From contig NZ_BMPW01000021.1 in NCBI RefSeq assembly GCF_014647795.1, positions 124,001-188,000 on the forward strand: a DNA stretch of 64,000 nt, given 5' to 3'. Positions 33,888-42,283 of the stretch are shown here, piece by piece (position 1 is the first letter of the stretch; each line of letters begins with the position of its first letter). The notes below the pieces were generated by a model that was not told the origin of the DNA, made no database searches, and was given only the letters and a program-made list of their open reading frames with translations. The DNA comes from Actinoplanes campanulatus. GTDB lineage: Bacteria > Actinomycetota > Actinomycetes > Mycobacteriales > Micromonosporaceae. The position numbers and the translations under genes are program-made.

Positions 33888-34606
33888 GCGATCTTGACGA
33901 GCACGGCGCTCTGCATCGTCTGCTGGGCGGATATCTCCTGGGCGGCCTGGACGAGGCGGACACCGACCGGCTCGACGAACATCTGCACGACTGCGCGGAG
34001 TGCCGGGCCGAACTCGACCGGCTCTCCCCCGTACCGGAAATGCTGCAGAGTCTGCCGGACGCGCGGCACCTGGGTGGCGGCGCGGCGCTCGCGGTCTCAC
34101 CGGCCGCCCGGCCGAGCCCGCAGAACATCGAGAACCTGCTCAGCCGGATGCGGCAGCAGAAGTTCAAGCAGACCCGGGTGAACCGGGTGCGGTGGCTGGC
34201 CGCCGCCTCGGTCACGCTCATCGCGGCCGCCGCGATCGGCTACGGGATCATGACGAACACCGGCGAGGGCACCCCGGGAGGTCCGGAGGCGCTGCCCAGC
34301 GTGCAGTTGATCAGCGCGCGGTTCCAGCCGGCGCCGGGCAGCGGGCTCACCGGCCAGGCGTCGATCACCCCGAAGAAGTGGGGTGTCGAAGTGGGGCTGG
34401 ACGTGAGCCGGATATCCGGGAACGGTCCCTTCCTGTGCCTGGTGCGCACCAAGGGCGGCGCCACCGAGCAGGCCGCCGCCTGGGGCGACACGCTGGACGG
34501 CGAGGCGAAGCTGACCGGGGCCAGTTCGGTGAAGGCGGCCGAGGTCGACGCCATCCTGATCACCGACCGCGAGGGGAAGGTGCTGGGCACGGCGACGGTG
34601 GCCTGA
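33884..34606 (+). CDS. membrane anti-sigma factor with zinc-finger domain
   Basis: A 240-residue anti-sigma factor. The N-terminal ZAS motif HLHDCAECRAEL (about residues 30-41) has the HxxxCxxC zinc ligands. A single membrane helix (about 105-128, WLAAASVTLIAAAAIGYGIM) follows, and an extracytoplasmic beta-domain (about 135-240) senses an unknown signal. Start ATG 33884 overlaps the sigma stop. It should hold the sigma factor inactive until the stimulus arrives. Confidence 0.9.
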   Translation: MSDLDEHGALHRLLGGYLLGGLDEADTDRLDEHLHDCAECRAELDRLSPVPEMLQSLPDARHLGGGAALAVSPAARPSPQNIENLLSRMRQQKFKQTRVNRVRWLAAASVTLIAAAAIGYGIMTNTGEGTPGGPEALPSVQLISARFQPAPGSGLTGQASITPKKWGVEVGLDVSRISGNGPFLCLVRTKGGATEQAAAWGDTLDGEAKLTGASSVKAAEVDAILITDREGKVLGTATVA

Positions 34607-34709
34607 AAGCGGTTGCCGGGATGGGTCGAAGGAGAGTCATGAAACCCCGTCCCGGCGATCACCGCCCACTACTCCTGTTCGGCAACCGAGATGGATCACT
34701 GAGCGCGAA

Positions 34710-34715
34710 TAGGGT
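34710..34715 (+). promoter_or_regulatory. -10 box of a likely leaderless promoter
   Basis: TAGGGT, 7 nt before ATG 34723, with no Shine-Dalgarno. Confidence 0.5.
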
Positions 34716-34722
34716 GAGAGAC

Positions 34723-35736
34723 ATGCGTGCCGCCGTCTTCCCCGAAACTGGCCCCGCTTCCGTCCTCCGACTCGTCGACCGTGGTCTGCCGCTGGCCGCC
34801 GCCGGGGAGGTCCGCGTCCGGATCGTTCTCTCCGCGGTGAACCCCACCGACACCGGCACCCGGGCCGGTCGTGGCGTGCCGGACGGGGTGGCCCCACCCC
34901 GGGTGCCGAACCAGGACGGGGCCGGTGTGGTCGACGCCCTCGGCGAGGGCGTCTCCGATCTTGAGCCGGGCGACCGGGTGTGGGTGTGGGACGCCGGGTT
35001 CGGCCGCGCGAACGGCACCGCCCAGGAGTACGTGGTACTGCCCCGTCACCAGGTGGTCCGGATGAACGACGACATCCCGTTCGAGGTCGGCGCCGACCTG
35101 GGCATTCCGGCGCTCACCGCGCACCGCTGCCTCACCCTGGCCACCGACGGCCCGGCCCGGCTGGTCCCGGGCGCGCTGGACGGCCGGACCGTGCTGGTCG
35201 CCGGTGGCGCGGGCGCGGTCGGCAACGCGGCCATCCAGCTCGCCAAGTGGGCCGGCGCCACCGTGCTGACCACGGTCAGCACGAAGGAGAAGGCGGCCCT
35301 CGCGCTCGCCGCCGGCGCCGACGCGGTGATCGACTACCGGGAGGAGGACGTCGCGGCCCGGGTCCGGGAGCTGAGCCCGGGCGGCCCGAACGTGATCGTC
35401 GAGGTGAACACCGCGAACCTCGACCTCGACCTGGACGTGATCGCCCCGGGCGGCAACATCGCCATCTACGTGGGCGGGAAGTTCAGCGTGCCCAGCTTCA
35501 AGGCGATGCTGAAGAACGTCAGCCTCGACTTCGTGCTCACCTACACGACCACACCCGAGCAGAAGGCGAACGCGGTGGCGGCGGTCGCCGAGGCGGCCAA
35601 CACGGGCGCCTTCCGGGTCGGCGAGGAGGCCGGGCTGCCGATCATCCGGTTCCCGCTGGACCGGGTCGCCGAGGCGCACGAGGCCGTCGAGAACCATGCC
35701 GTCGGCAAGGTCGTCATCGAGGTGACCGCTCCCTGA
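34723..35736 (+). CDS. NADPH:quinone oxidoreductase, zeta-crystallin type
   Basis: A 337-residue medium-chain reductase. The N-terminal GroES-like domain includes NPTDTGTRAG and PNQDGAGVV, and the Rossmann domain has VLVAGGAGAVGNAAIQLAKWAGA (about residues 150-172). It lacks the zinc-binding cysteines of alcohol dehydrogenases. It should reduce quinones or enals with NADPH. The 3' end overlaps the convergent pseG gene by 23 bp. Confidence 0.88.
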   Translation: MRAAVFPETGPASVLRLVDRGLPLAAAGEVRVRIVLSAVNPTDTGTRAGRGVPDGVAPPRVPNQDGAGVVDALGEGVSDLEPGDRVWVWDAGFGRANGTAQEYVVLPRHQVVRMNDDIPFEVGADLGIPALTAHRCLTLATDGPARLVPGALDGRTVLVAGGAGAVGNAAIQLAKWAGATVLTTVSTKEKAALALAAGADAVIDYREEDVAARVRELSPGGPNVIVEVNTANLDLDLDVIAPGGNIAIYVGGKFSVPSFKAMLKNVSLDFVLTYTTTPEQKANAVAAVAEAANTGAFRVGEEAGLPIIRFPLDRVAEAHEAVENHAVGKVVIEVTAP

Positions 35737-36721
35737 GCAGGCTGTCCGCCACCCGTTCGACACCCCGGCCGTCCACCGCGGCCCATCCGCGGACGGCCAG
35801 GGCGGTCCGATCGCCCGGGTTCAGTAGCAGCCGGCGCAGCGTGGTCACCGCCTCCCCGCCCAGCTCCCCGAGACGTCCCAGGCCGGCCGCGTAGCCACGG
35901 GCGACGGTCCGTTCGTACCCCCGTTTCTGGTTGTCGACGACCCAGACCAGCGCGGCGGCCCGGCCCAGGCACAGCAGCTCCCACGTCGACGTGCCGCTCG
36001 CGCTGACCACCAGATCGGCGTCGGCGAGCAGTTCGGGCAGGCGGTCGGTCGGTTCGATGACGTGCAGGGTCTGGCCCTCGCCGGGCGGGACCGCGAGCAG
36101 TTCGGTGCGCAGTCCGTCGTCGGCGGCGACGACGGTGGCGTCGAAGGGCGCCGCGGTCCAGGCGAGCAGTCGCGCCACCTGCGGCGCGGCACGGTAGGCG
36201 TCGGTTCCGCCGAAGAACGCGACAACCTTGGGCGTACGGGCATTCGAGTGCACCGGCGCAGAAGAGGGCCGCAACCGCCGCACCGAGGCACGCAGCAGCG
36301 CATGGTCCAGCCCGGCTAGCCGGACGTCCCCGATGTCGAGGGCGGCGTCCAGGTTCTGGTCGACGTAGATGTCCGCGTCCTGGCCGCGCGGGTCACCGTC
36401 CACGATGGCCAGCACGGTCCGGCCGGTGCCGCGGACCGCCCGGCTGTGCGACGGCGGCAGCGTGTAGGAGTCCACCACCAGCGCGTCCAGGTTCAGCCGT
36501 TCGGCCGCCGCGACCAGTCCCACCTCGTCGTAGGGCGCCGGATGCCAGGGCAGCCCGCGCTGGTCGAGCTGCGCGGCGGCCCACTCCAGCCCGCCCAGGT
36601 CGCTGAGGAAGTGCACGTCCACCCCGCGGGCGGTCAGCTCCTCGGCGAGCGCCACGCACCGCACCAGGTGGCCCACCCCGGTACGCGGTCCGGCGTCACA
36701 CCGGATCCCCACGGAGATCAT
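35714..36721 (-). CDS. pseG: PseG: UDP-6-deoxy-AltdiNAc hydrolase
   Basis: A 335-residue GT-B-fold hydrolase (EC 3.6.1.57) removing UDP from UDP-2,4-diacetamido-2,4,6-trideoxy-beta-L-altropyranose, the fourth pseudaminic acid step. The N-terminus IRCDAGPRTGVGHLVRCVALA has the catalytic-site GxGHxxRC motif, and VVSASGTSTWELLCLGRAAALV is the nucleotide-binding C-terminal motif. ATG 36721 overlaps the cytidylyltransferase stop (ATGA). Last gene of the minus-strand Pse operon. Confidence 0.92.
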   Translation of the reverse strand: MISVGIRCDAGPRTGVGHLVRCVALAEELTARGVDVHFLSDLGGLEWAAAQLDQRGLPWHPAPYDEVGLVAAAERLNLDALVVDSYTLPPSHSRAVRGTGRTVLAIVDGDPRGQDADIYVDQNLDAALDIGDVRLAGLDHALLRASVRRLRPSSAPVHSNARTPKVVAFFGGTDAYRAAPQVARLLAWTAAPFDATVVAADDGLRTELLAVPPGEGQTLHVIEPTDRLPELLADADLVVSASGTSTWELLCLGRAAALVWVVDNQKRGYERTVARGYAAGLGRLGELGGEAVTTLRRLLLNPGDRTALAVRGWAAVDGRGVERVADSLLRERSPR

Positions 36722-37443
36722 GCCTGCTCGAGCTCCTTCTGCCGGATGTGCGCGTTCAGTTCGGCCAGCTCGGGGCGGCCGCCCAGCCAGCCGGCGATGG
36801 CGGCGACCGGGACCGGGGCGTCGCCGAAGTGGCCGACGATCGCCTCGATCAGCCGCCAGTCGTCCTCGGTGTCCAGGGTGAGCCGCAGGTGCGACAGGTC
36901 CGGCAGCACGGTCAGGCCGATCACGTCGAACTCGGCGGGGTGGGTGTAGACGTACGACGTCACGTGGGTGCGGTGATGGTCGTACGCCAGCTTGTCGATC
37001 TCCTTGAGGACCGCCGCCCGGACCACCTCGACGTCCAGGCCGCGCGGCAGGGTCCGGGTGATCGACGTGGTCAGGTAGTCCGCCCCGGCCGCCTCGAACA
37101 CCCGGTACGCCCGGGCGACCAGCCGCGGGTCGAGCAGCGGGCAGTCCGCGGTGAACCGCATGACGTGCTCGGCCGACCGGGTCTCCAGCACGCCGAGGAA
37201 ACGGGTGAGCACGTCGTCGACCGGTCCGCGGTAGCAGTCCACCCCGATCGCCGCGCACTCGGCGGCGACCGCGTCGTCGTCCGGCTCGACCGTGGTCGCC
37301 ACGACGAAGTCGTCCAGGACGCCGCTCTCCCGGGCGGCGCGGATCACCCGGTCGAGGACGGTCCGGCCACCGAGGTGGCGCAGCACCTTGCCGGGCAGCC
37401 GGGTGGAGCCCATCCGGGCCTGAATGATGCCGAGCGTCGTCAT
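36718..37443 (-). CDS. SpsF-type cytidylyltransferase, likely CMP-pseudaminate synthase (PseF role)
   Basis: A 241-residue nucleotidyltransferase with IIQARMGSTRLPGKVLRHLGG (nucleotide loop) and the metal Asp in RFTADCPLLDP. It groups with the SpsF/NeuA-like family rather than the classical PseF/NeuA, which usually start with LRRI(P/G)G-type loops. In Pse clusters this family can activate the sugar as CMP-Pse (EC 2.7.7.81), and its position between PseG and the rest of the operon supports that role. ATGA-coupled on both sides. Confidence 0.85.
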   Translation of the reverse strand: MTTLGIIQARMGSTRLPGKVLRHLGGRTVLDRVIRAARESGVLDDFVVATTVEPDDDAVAAECAAIGVDCYRGPVDDVLTRFLGVLETRSAEHVMRFTADCPLLDPRLVARAYRVFEAAGADYLTTSITRTLPRGLDVEVVRAAVLKEIDKLAYDHHRTHVTSYVYTHPAEFDVIGLTVLPDLSHLRLTLDTEDDWRLIEAIVGHFGDAPVPVAAIAGWLGGRPELAELNAHIRQKELEQA

Positions 37444-38939
37444 TTCCTGCCTCTGTTCCGGATCCGGTTGCGGGCCGCCCGGGCGATGCCGAGGCCCGCC
37501 TTGGCGGCGCGATATCCCAGGGAGCCGCTGAACGCGGCGATCTGCACCTTGGCGCGGCCCAGTTCGGCCTCGCGTTTGCCGAGCTCCACCTCGTAGAACC
37601 GGACGCGGTCCTCGGCGTCGGCCAGCCGGCGGCGCACCGCGTCGAGCTGCTCCTCGTGCCGCCGCCGGATGTCCGGCAGTTCGTCGCCGGCCGTGGGCGC
37701 CGGTGTCGGCGCGGTGGTCAGCCCGGCCGCCCCGGCGAGCACGTCGGTGAGCCGGGCGACGTCGGTGACCCCCGGCCACGGGTGGTGGTAGCCGCCGGTG
37801 GCCAGCGTGTGTGCGAAGCGGGCCAGCGCGTCCGCCCGGTCCGGTGCCGACGGGTCCAGCCGGGCGTACCGGTCGCCGTCCACCAGCACGTTCCCGGCCG
37901 GCACGTTCGGCAGTTCGGTCATCCAGCCGGTGAGCAGCCGGCGCAGGCCCGGCAGGTCGTGCCCGAGCGCGGCGGTGAGCAGCCGCTCCTCCAGCAGCCG
38001 GCCGGACGGCAGCGGCCCGGTCAGTTCCCCGGGGCCCTGCACGGCCCGGCGCGACCAGGTGCCGTCCGGGCTCTTCACCAGCTCGGTGACCGCGCCGCCC
38101 GGGCCGGCGATCAGTGCCGGCGGGAGCGGGACGGCCTGGCCCGGGCGGGTGGCGAGCTGGGCGACGGCCAGCCAGGCGGGCGCCAGCTCGGCGCCGAGGC
38201 CGCGGCGCACGGCCGCGGCGGCCAGCCGGCGGGGATCGCTCAGGACGGACCTTTCCCGGTACGCCGGAGCGGCCGCCGCCGAAGCCAGTGCGGCCAGCGC
38301 GTCCAGCGGCCCGTACCGGAGGGTCTCCGGGGTGGCCAGCAGGGCCGGGTGTTCGGGCAGCGGCCAGACGGCGGCCAGCGCGGCGACCGGCAGTCCCTCG
38401 GCGCCGAGTGCGGCGGCGAGCCGGTCCGGACGGCCGGGCGCGCTGCCGAACTCGCCGAGCGGAGACCAGGCGTCCCCGGCCCGGGCCGCCGTCGGGGTGC
38501 CCGGATCGACCAGGCGGTGCACGCCCAGCTCGTTCTCCACGGCGAGCAGCAGCGTGCCGCCGGGACGCAACGCCCGCTTGAGCACCCGGACCGATTCCAC
38601 CCAGTCCAGCGGCGGGCCCTCCGGCGAGTGGAGGCGGCCCGTGCCGTCCAGGGCGATCACCGCGTCGTACCGGTCGGTGTCGGCGAGCTTGGACAGCGTG
38701 CCGCAGAGCACCCGTACGTCGCGGACGTCCACCCGCTCGGCGTCCGGCCGGGAGCGCAGCAGCAGGGTGACCTCGCGACGGTCGGCCACCGCCCGGACCA
38801 GCGCCCCGGAGTGCGGGCCGGCGATCAGCACCCGGATGCCGGTGGGCAGGCGGTCGATCAGCCGCCGGTAGAGCGGGCCGCCGGCCGGTGGGCGCTGCTC
38901 GGCGTACTCCGGCATCTCGCCGCCGATCAGGGTGATCAC
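37440..38939 (-). CDS. methyltransferase-like protein with C-terminal helical tail (copy 1)
   Basis: A 499-residue protein. Residues 1-150 look like a Rossmann methyltransferase remnant (VLIAGPHSGALVRAV, YDAVIALDGTGRL, LKRALRPGGTLLLAVENELG). The middle contains VLSDPRRLAAAAVRRGLG, and the end is a coiled coil (about 415-465). It is a paralogue of 54129-55844, sharing YRERSVLSDPRR and LEERLL motifs. GTG 38939 overlaps the upstream stop (GTGA). Probably adds or regulates a modification on the Pse-linked glycan; function not known. Confidence 0.75.
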   Translation of the reverse strand: MITLIGGEMPEYAEQRPPAGGPLYRRLIDRLPTGIRVLIAGPHSGALVRAVADRREVTLLLRSRPDAERVDVRDVRVLCGTLSKLADTDRYDAVIALDGTGRLHSPEGPPLDWVESVRVLKRALRPGGTLLLAVENELGVHRLVDPGTPTAARAGDAWSPLGEFGSAPGRPDRLAAALGAEGLPVAALAAVWPLPEHPALLATPETLRYGPLDALAALASAAAAPAYRERSVLSDPRRLAAAAVRRGLGAELAPAWLAVAQLATRPGQAVPLPPALIAGPGGAVTELVKSPDGTWSRRAVQGPGELTGPLPSGRLLEERLLTAALGHDLPGLRRLLTGWMTELPNVPAGNVLVDGDRYARLDPSAPDRADALARFAHTLATGGYHHPWPGVTDVARLTDVLAGAAGLTTAPTPAPTAGDELPDIRRRHEEQLDAVRRRLADAEDRVRFYEVELGKREAELGRAKVQIAAFSGSLGYRAAKAGLGIARAARNRIRNRGRK

Positions 38940-39745
38940 GACGGCCAGCCCAGGATCGCGCGCAGCTCGGCCGGCGACGCCAGGTGACCGTCCCCGAGCT
39001 CGGCCAGCGCGACGGCCCGGGCCCGGTCCGGGTCCGGCCCGGTCCCGTGCAGCTCCGGCCACTCCCGGCGGATCCGCTCGGCGGTCGGGGTGTCCTCCCC
39101 GGCCAGGTGCATCGGGTCGCCGTAGACGGCCGGGGCGCACCCGGCCACGGCGCCGTAGAGGATCGCGGTGCTCAGCCGGTTCGACGCCACCCGGCGGTGC
39201 CGGCGCAGCTCGGCGAGTTGCTTGTGGAGGAAGCGGGCGTCGGTCTGCCGCCGCATGTAGCCGCGGTAGCCGTGGCAGACGACCCGGCCGGCGTGCTCGT
39301 AGGCGGCCCGGATCCGGTCGTCGCGGTACTCGTTCCAGTACAGGCAGAACGTGACCGGGCCGGCCTCGGTCGCGGTGATCTCGTCGATCAGGCGCAGGTG
39401 GTCGCCGCTGACCTGCTGGCCCTCCCATCCGTGGAACGGGTACCAGATCGTGCCCTCGCGCTCGCCCTCGTCCGCCCTGTCCGATTCGGATCGGAGCAGA
39501 TAGAGGAACGGGGCGCCGGTCACGGTGGCCAGCGGGCGGCCCATCGACCAGGCCCGGCGGCGGGTCCGTTCGGACCACACGAAGATCGGTGAGCCGGGCG
39601 CGTACGGCGTGCCCCCGCCCAGCCCGTCCAGCACGTTCCAGCCGTGCTGGAGGTAGCCCTCGATCCGGGGCGGATCGTCCGGGTCCAGCCCGCAGTACCC
39701 GGCGAGCACCTGGGCGTGCCCGTAGTAGTGGTTCCCGTGGTGCAC
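38936..39745 (-). CDS. unrecognised glycosyltransferase-like protein (copy 1)
   Basis: A 269-residue protein (GTG 39745 with GGGGAG 8 nt upstream) of a family I cannot name. Motifs shared with its paralogue at 53302: PPRIEGYLQHGWN, YPFHGWEGQQVSGDH, LYWNEYRDDRI, CHGYRGY and VASNRLSTAI...VYGDPM. The last pattern, a conserved SNRLSTA segment followed by YGDP, resembles the C-terminal nucleotide site of capsule glycosyltransferases such as KpsS/KpsC. Transfer of the nonulosonic acid is a working idea only. Three bp after pseC. Confidence 0.7.
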   Translation of the reverse strand: MHHGNHYYGHAQVLAGYCGLDPDDPPRIEGYLQHGWNVLDGLGGGTPYAPGSPIFVWSERTRRRAWSMGRPLATVTGAPFLYLLRSESDRADEGEREGTIWYPFHGWEGQQVSGDHLRLIDEITATEAGPVTFCLYWNEYRDDRIRAAYEHAGRVVCHGYRGYMRRQTDARFLHKQLAELRRHRRVASNRLSTAILYGAVAGCAPAVYGDPMHLAGEDTPTAERIRREWPELHGTGPDPDRARAVALAELGDGHLASPAELRAILGWPS

Positions 39746-39748
39746 CCG

Positions 39749-40873
39749 TCAGCTCCCCAGGATCCCGCGCAGCGCCTCGACCACGCGGTCCTGGTCGCTG
39801 TCGGTGAGGTCGGCGAAGAGCGGCAGGGACAGCTCCTCGGTGTAGAAGGACTCGGCCACCGGGCACATGCCCCGCCGGTAACCGAGGTCCTCGAAGACCG
39901 GGTGCCAGTAGACCGGGATGTAGTTGACCTGCACTCCGATACCGGCGGCGCGCAACCGGTCGTACACCTCCCGCCGACGGCCGTCCTTCACGCGTACCGG
40001 ATAGAGGTGCCTGATCGGGTCCACATCGGAACGCCGGGCCGGAAGACGCAGGCCGGGGACGTCGGCGAGAAGCTCGTCGTAGCGTGCCGTGAGGCGCGCA
40101 CGGCGGGTCTTGAACGCGGCGAGCCGCCGCAGCTGGGCCGAACCCAGCGCGCAGAGCACGTCCGGCAGCCGGTAGTTGAGGCCGAACTCGTGCACCTCGT
40201 AGTGCCAGCCACCCTCGTCGGCGCGGCGCAGTCGCTGCGGGTCGCGGACCGAGCCGACGGTCCGGAAGTCCCGGACCCGCTCCAGCAGCTCCGGACGGAT
40301 CGAGGCGACCGCCCCGCCCTCGCCGGTGGTGAGGTTCTTGGTCGGGAAGAACGAGAACGTGGTCAGGTCGGCGAGCGTGCCGACCGGCCGCCCCCGGTAG
40401 GTGGACCCGATGGAGTGCGCCGCGTCACCGAGCAGGAACACCCCGGCCGTGTCGGTGATCTTGCGGAGCCGGTCGTAGTCGGCCGGCACACCGGCGTAGT
40501 CGACCGCCGAGATCACCCTGGTCCGCGACGTGACCGCGGCCTCGGCGGCGGCCGGGTCGAGGTTCGCGGTGTCCTCCTCGACGTCGGCGAAGACCACTGT
40601 CGCGCCGAGCATGGCCGCGCCCGAGGCGGTGGCCACGAACGTCATCGGCGTGGTGATCACCTCGTCGCCGGCGGTCAGGCCGGTCGCCGCGTAGGCCGCG
40701 TGCAGCGCCGTCGTCCCGTTGGTGACGGTCACGCATGGCGCCCCGGCGACCGCTTCGAGGTCGGCCTCGAACGCGGCGACCCGCGGTCCGGTGGTGAGCC
40801 AGTCGCTGCCCATCGCCGCGACGACCGCCGCCACGTCGGCGTCGTCGATCGACTGTCGTCCGTACGGCAGCAT
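39749..40873 (-). CDS. pseC: PseC: UDP-4-amino-4,6-dideoxy-L-AltNAc transaminase
   Basis: A 374-residue DegT/DnrJ PLP aminotransferase (EC 2.6.1.92). It converts the PseB product to UDP-4-amino-4,6-dideoxy-N-acetyl-beta-L-altrosamine. Visible are SDWLTTGPRVAAFE, NGTTALHAAY, DAAHSIGSTYRG and the PLP lysine in TFSFFPTKNLTTGEGG. ATG overlaps the pseB stop (TGATG). Confidence 0.93.
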   Translation of the reverse strand: MLPYGRQSIDDADVAAVVAAMGSDWLTTGPRVAAFEADLEAVAGAPCVTVTNGTTALHAAYAATGLTAGDEVITTPMTFVATASGAAMLGATVVFADVEEDTANLDPAAAEAAVTSRTRVISAVDYAGVPADYDRLRKITDTAGVFLLGDAAHSIGSTYRGRPVGTLADLTTFSFFPTKNLTTGEGGAVASIRPELLERVRDFRTVGSVRDPQRLRRADEGGWHYEVHEFGLNYRLPDVLCALGSAQLRRLAAFKTRRARLTARYDELLADVPGLRLPARRSDVDPIRHLYPVRVKDGRRREVYDRLRAAGIGVQVNYIPVYWHPVFEDLGYRRGMCPVAESFYTEELSLPLFADLTDSDQDRVVEALRGILGS

Positions 40874-41853
40874 CAGTTCTCCGCGAGCAGGTCGCGCATC
40901 TCGTCGACCGAGAGCCAGAGATCGTTGTTGTCCGAGCGGTAGTTGAAGCCGTCGGCCACCTCCTCGCCACCCTCGGGCGTCTGGTAGCCCCAGCTGGCGA
41001 CCACCGGCTGGACCACGTACCGGTCCTTGAAGCGCAGCGTGCGGCGGCTGTCGTCGGCGGCGATCATCTCCTCGTGCAGCTTCTCGCCGGGCCGCATCCC
41101 CATCTCGTGGGTGGGCGCGCCGGGGGCGACCGCCTCGACCAGGTCCATGATCCGCATGCTCGGGATCCGCGGGACGTAGAGCTCGCCGCCCTGCATGACG
41201 TCGAACGAGTCGACGACGAACCGCACCGCCTGGTCCAGGGTGATCCAGAACCGGGTCATCCGCTTGTCGGTGATCGGCAGGCTCTTGCCCTCGGCCGCCA
41301 GTCTCCGGAAGAACGGCACCACCGAGCCGCGGCTGCCCATCACGTTGCCGTAGCGGACCACGGCCAGCCGGGTCGGGTGGGTGGCGGCGTAGTGGTTGCC
41401 GGCGATCACGATCTTGTCGGCGGCCAGCTTGGTGGCGCCGTACAGGTTGATCGGGCTGGACGCCTTGTCGGTGGAGAGCGCCACCACCTTCTTGACCTCG
41501 GCGTTGATGGCCGCGTCGATGACGTTCTGGGTGCCGTTGATGTTCGTGGCGACGAACTCCGACGGATTGTACTCGGCGGTGTCGACCTGCTTGAGGGCGG
41601 CCGCGTGCACCACGTAGTCGATCCCGTGCATGGCCCGGGCGAGACGCTTCTCGTCCCGGATGTCACCGATGAAGAAACGCAGGCGCGGGTCGTCGCCGAA
41701 CATCTGGCGGACCTCGTACTGCTTCAGCTCGTCGCGGGAGAACACCACGATCCGGTGCGGGTCGAGGTGGGTCAGCGCGTACCTGAGGAATTCCTTGCCG
41801 AAGGAACCGGTGGAGCCGGTGACAAGGATCGAGGAGCCGGCGATTTCAGACAA
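40873..41853 (-). CDS. pseB: PseB: UDP-GlcNAc 4,6-dehydratase (inverting)
   Basis: A 326-residue extended SDR (EC 4.2.1.115), first enzyme of pseudaminic acid synthesis. NAD site GSTGSFGKEFLRYAL; the inverting-dehydratase signature VHAAALKQVDTAEYNP; catalytic YGATKLAADK; NVMGSRGSVVPFF. The start is TTG 41853, preceded by GGAGAA at 6 nt. First gene of the minus-strand operon, divergent from the ACP cassette. Confidence 0.95.
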   Translation of the reverse strand: MSEIAGSSILVTGSTGSFGKEFLRYALTHLDPHRIVVFSRDELKQYEVRQMFGDDPRLRFFIGDIRDEKRLARAMHGIDYVVHAAALKQVDTAEYNPSEFVATNINGTQNVIDAAINAEVKKVVALSTDKASSPINLYGATKLAADKIVIAGNHYAATHPTRLAVVRYGNVMGSRGSVVPFFRRLAAEGKSLPITDKRMTRFWITLDQAVRFVVDSFDVMQGGELYVPRIPSMRIMDLVEAVAPGAPTHEMGMRPGEKLHEEMIAADDSRRTLRFKDRYVVQPVVASWGYQTPEGGEEVADGFNYRSDNNDLWLSVDEMRDLLAEN

Positions 41854-41918
41854 GGTTTTCTCCGGGGGATGAGCGGAAGGCCGGTACGAGGCGGAAGCAT
41901 AACCAGCCCGGACGGCAA

Positions 41919-41935
41919 TTCCCGGAGAGCGGGAA
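41919..41935. promoter_or_regulatory. TTCCCG-gagag-CGGGAA inverted repeat between the Pse operon and the ACP cassette
   Basis: TTCCCG (41919-41924) and CGGGAA (41930-41935) with a 5-nt spacer, in the 187-bp divergent promoter region. A candidate shared operator; no regulator gene is nearby. Confidence 0.4.
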
Positions 41936-42040
41936 AATGCTGCAATCAGTTCATTTCCAGTTCAGCCTGGATTGGTCGTGGCGACCGGGAACCTGCGGGA
42001 TCGTGGATTTCCTCTGAACACCCCACCTTGGAGCTATCTC

Positions 42041-42283
42041 GTGACTGAGCTGCAGAGACTACGCGCGGCGTTCCGTACCGCCCTCGATCTTCCGGCGGAC
42101 GCGCCCGTGGACGACCTGAGCTACCAGGACAACGAGAAGTGGGATTCGCTGGCGCACATGTCACTCGTCGCGACCATCGAAGATGAATTCTCGGTAATGA
42201 TTGACACGGACGATGTCATCAATATGTCAAGCTTTGCTGAGGCCGTGAAAATTCTTGGTAAATACGGGGTGGACGTCAAGTGA
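42041..42283 (+). CDS. acyl carrier protein
   Basis: An 80-residue free-standing ACP. The phosphopantetheine Ser is in NEKWDSLAHMSLVATIEDEF (about residue 37). GGAG 7 nt upstream fixes GTG 42041. First gene of a five-gene operon in which every junction overlaps by 4 bp. The last 30 codons use TTT, TCA, AAA, ATT and CTT, unlike neighbours. It should carry the acyl group handled by the other four enzymes. Confidence 0.92.
   Translation: MTELQRLRAAFRTALDLPADAPVDDLSYQDNEKWDSLAHMSLVATIEDEFSVMIDTDDVINMSSFAEAVKILGKYGVDVK

Noticed and set aside
36718-37443. Glycosyltransferase (SpsF label)
   Set aside because: Databases often call the family glycosyltransferase, but the IIQARMGSTRLPGK loop is that of a cytidylyltransferase and the context needs a CMP-sugar synthase.
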